Source of the DNA: Flavobacteriaceae bacterium
GTDB lineage: Bacteria > Bacteroidota > Bacteroidia > Flavobacteriales > Flavobacteriaceae
Reading direction: 5' to 3'
DNA: 5,493 nt
NCBI GenBank assembly: GCA_016649785.1
Contig: JAENXB010000192.1
Location: forward strand, 1 to 5,493
A program made the translations under genes and the position numbers. How positions within the stretch are numbered: position 1 is the stretch's first letter; each line of letters begins with the position of its first letter. Below the pieces are notes generated by a model that was given only the letters and a program-made list of their open reading frames with translations, ran no database searches and was not told where the DNA came from. Shown piece by piece: positions 4,188-5,493 of the stretch.

Positions 4188-4898
4188 ATGAAAATACTTG
4201 GCATAATTCCCGCCCGCGGTGGCAGCAAAGGAATTCCCGGAAAGAACATAAAGCTTTTGGGTGGAAAACCATTGCTGGAATATACCGTAGAAGCGGCAAA
4301 AGCTTCAAAACTGCTGTCGCGGGTGATCCTTAGTTCAGATGATAAGGAGATCATTGCAGTTGCTGAACAACTCCGATTGGAAGTGCCATTTATAAGACCC
4401 TCAGCTTTAGCTCAGGACAACACTCCCAGTATTGAAGTGGTAAAGCAGGCCTTGAAGTTTTTTGAAGAAAACGGAGAGAAATTTGATGCGGTTTGTTTGC
4501 TACAGGTTACTACCCCGTTTCGAAATAATGAATTGATAGACAGTGCGATCGGGAAATTCATAAAAGGAAATTTCGATTCGCTGATCTCGGTAAGGGAAGT
4601 CCCCGCGGAATACAATCCGCACTGGGTTTTTGAAGAAAAAGAAGGAATACTCAGGATCTCAACCGGAGAAAATGAAATTATTTCCCGGCGGCAGGAACTC
4701 CCGAAGGCCTACCACCGCGATGGTGCAATTTATATCACCAGGACTTCCGTGATCTTACAAAACAATTCTCTTTATGGCAAAAACATTGGGTTCATAGACA
4801 CCACCGGAAGTCCCTACGTGAACATTGATGAGCCCGCAGATTGGAAAAGTGCTGAAGAATTATTAAAAATCCCCCCAGCCCCCGAAGGGGGAGATTAA
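4188..4898 (+). CDS. neuA: Acylneuraminate cytidylyltransferase family (CMP-nonulosonate synthetase)
   Basis: The 236-residue enzyme would transfer CMP from CTP to a nine-carbon keto acid (sialic, legionaminic or pseudaminic type) in the cytoplasm, giving the donor for surface glycan assembly. The CTP-binding motif IPARGGSKGIPGKNI (7-21) is complete. Others are SSDD (49-52), IRP (69-71), LQVTTPFR (105-112, where LQPTSPLR is more common), EVPAEYNPHW (137-146), RRQELPKAYHRDGAIYIT (167-184) and VNIDEPADW (211-219), which supplies metal-binding Asp residues. The domain ends near residue 228. The last eight residues, PPAPEGGD, are encoded by a GC-rich palindromic element unlike the rest of the gene. 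The start is chosen because the IPARGG motif normally begins about six residues in. No ribosome site is visible, as a heptad array fills the leader. Confidence 0.9.
   Translation: MKILGIIPARGGSKGIPGKNIKLLGGKPLLEYTVEAAKASKLLSRVILSSDDKEIIAVAEQLRLEVPFIRPSALAQDNTPSIEVVKQALKFFEENGEKFDAVCLLQVTTPFRNNELIDSAIGKFIKGNFDSLISVREVPAEYNPHWVFEEKEGILRISTGENEIISRRQELPKAYHRDGAIYITRTSVILQNNSLYGKNIGFIDTTGSPYVNIDEPADWKSAEELLKIPPAPEGGD
4871..4896 (-). repeat. GC-rich mini-element forming the end of neuA
   Basis: CCCCC-GAA-GGGGG (4879-4891) is a perfect stem, preceded by another C6 run. Read on the minus strand, the pattern TCTCCCCCTTCGGGGGCTGG parallels TCTCCCTTTAGGGTCGGGG of dispersed repeat B. The element contains the last neuA codons and reaches into its stop codon. 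Confidence 0.55.
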
Positions 4899-4909
4899 CA
4901 ACAAAAAAA

Positions 4910-4929
4910 ATCCTGTTACCTAACAAGAT
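4910..4929. repeat. Inverted repeat in the neuA-asnB spacer
   Basis: ATC-c-TGTTA-cc-TAACA-a-GAT pairs at eight of nine positions about a 2-nt centre. It is preceded on the plus strand by A8, so on the minus strand it would be a stem followed by a T-run. The tight loop argues against a strong terminator, and an operator for the following gene is an alternative. Confidence 0.35.
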
Positions 4930-4971
4930 CCTGATCGACTAAAGTTCTCTAAAAAATTAAAAGAAACAATT

Positions 4972-5493
4972 ATGTGTGGAATAGCCGGGATTATTTCTTC
5001 AAATCCTACAGAATCCAATCTGCTTAAGATGCTCAAAAAACAGGCCCACCGTGGCCCTGATCATACCGGCACTTTTATAGATGAAGGCTTTGCGGGAATT
5101 GGCCATAACCGCCTGTCCATCATCGATCTTTCCCCGGAAGCAAATGAACCTTTTGCGGATAATTCAGGCAGGTTTATCCTGACCTTCAACGGCGAAATTT
5201 ACAATTATAAAGAGCTTCGGGAGGAATTAAATCCTTCCTACCAATTCAAAACCACATCAGATACAGAAGTTTTGCTGGCTGCTTATCTAAAATGGGGAAA
5301 AGACTGCCTTGAAAAGTTGAACGGGATGTTCGCTTTCGCCATTTGGGACACCAAAGAAAAACAGCTTTTTGCCGCCAGGGACCGGTTTGGGGTAAAACCC
5401 TTTTATTACTCCCTGGAAGATAATTCCCTTTACTTCAGCAGTGAGATAAAAGCACTGCGGCATTTACCGGGAAGGGACCAACCTAATGAGAAA
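4972..5493 (+). CDS. asnB: Asparagine synthase (glutamine-hydrolysing) family, N-terminal glutaminase part (runs off right edge)
   Basis: The 174 residues in the window form an almost complete class II glutamine amidotransferase domain. Cys2 directly after the start Met is the nucleophile once Met is removed, which fixes the start codon. RGPD (27-30), GHNRLSIIDLS (44-54), NGEIYN (73-78), SDTE (96-99), GMFAFAIWD (118-126) and ARDRFGVKP (135-143) are the standard motifs for glutamine binding and ammonia release. The C-terminal ATP-dependent synthetase domain, which defines the acceptor, is outside the window. Family members in polysaccharide loci often amidate sugar carboxylates instead of aspartate, and the neuC-neuA neighbourhood favours that reading, but it is inference. 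The 73-bp spacer after neuA has no evident promoter, so read-through from neuA is likely. Confidence 0.92.
   Translation, partial: MCGIAGIISSNPTESNLLKMLKKQAHRGPDHTGTFIDEGFAGIGHNRLSIIDLSPEANEPFADNSGRFILTFNGEIYNYKELREELNPSYQFKTTSDTEVLLAAYLKWGKDCLEKLNGMFAFAIWDTKEKQLFAARDRFGVKPFYYSLEDNSLYFSSEIKALRHLPGRDQPNEK

Overview
The window looks like part of a marine or soil Flavobacteriaceae-type Bacteroidota chromosome. The grounds are AT-rich spacers, little use of Shine-Dalgarno sites, two promoter-like sites of the Bacteroidota form TTG-N~20-TAnnTTTG or its -7 half, the families of the toxin-antitoxin proteins, and dispersed GC-rich mini-elements (CCCTTTAGGG-YCGGGG type) in the spacers. The genus cannot be read from the sequence.

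Left half (1-2475), all genes on the minus strand. At the edge is the N-terminal part of a SAM-dependent methyltransferase (1-393). Upstream of it are three type II / type VII toxin-antitoxin (TA) modules in a row. The first is an apparently intact RelE/ParE toxin with its small antitoxin (523-1037, 19-nt overlap). The second is a ribbon-helix-helix antitoxin (1143-1367) whose toxin survives only as a 27-codon YafQ-like stub coupled by TAATG (1060-1143). The third is an MNT nucleotidyltransferase / HEPN ribonuclease pair of the MntA-HepT kind (1843-2475). Each gene of this pair carries one extra base at a 6-nt homopolymer, so neither is open as read. A 475-bp stretch between modules two and three (1368-1842) has no convincing gene. 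It holds a good promoter for the ribbon-helix-helix gene and several diverged dispersed repeats.

Right half (2564-5493), all genes on the plus strand. This is the start or a piece of a surface-polysaccharide locus: a UDP-GlcNAc 2-epimerase of the NeuC/LegG kind (2669-3826), a CMP-nonulosonate cytidylyltransferase of the NeuA kind (4188-4898), and the glutaminase half of an AsnB-like amidotransferase running off the right edge (4972-5493). The epimerase makes the ManNAc-type precursor and the cytidylyltransferase activates the finished nine-carbon sugar. The condensing enzyme NeuB that must act between them is not in the window. AsnB-like proteins in such loci often amidate a sugar carboxylate.

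The least ordinary structure is in the spacers. Arrays of degenerate 7-bp units (CCNNAAA-type) lie before neuC (2564-2619), in the opposite orientation directly after its stop codon (3827-3896), and directly before the neuA start codon (4092-4181). neuC is therefore bracketed by inverted heptad arrays. The two arrays in the neuC-neuA spacer share a perfect 12-bp complement that could pair in a joint transcript. A separate GC-rich mini-element appears to supply the last eight codons of neuA.
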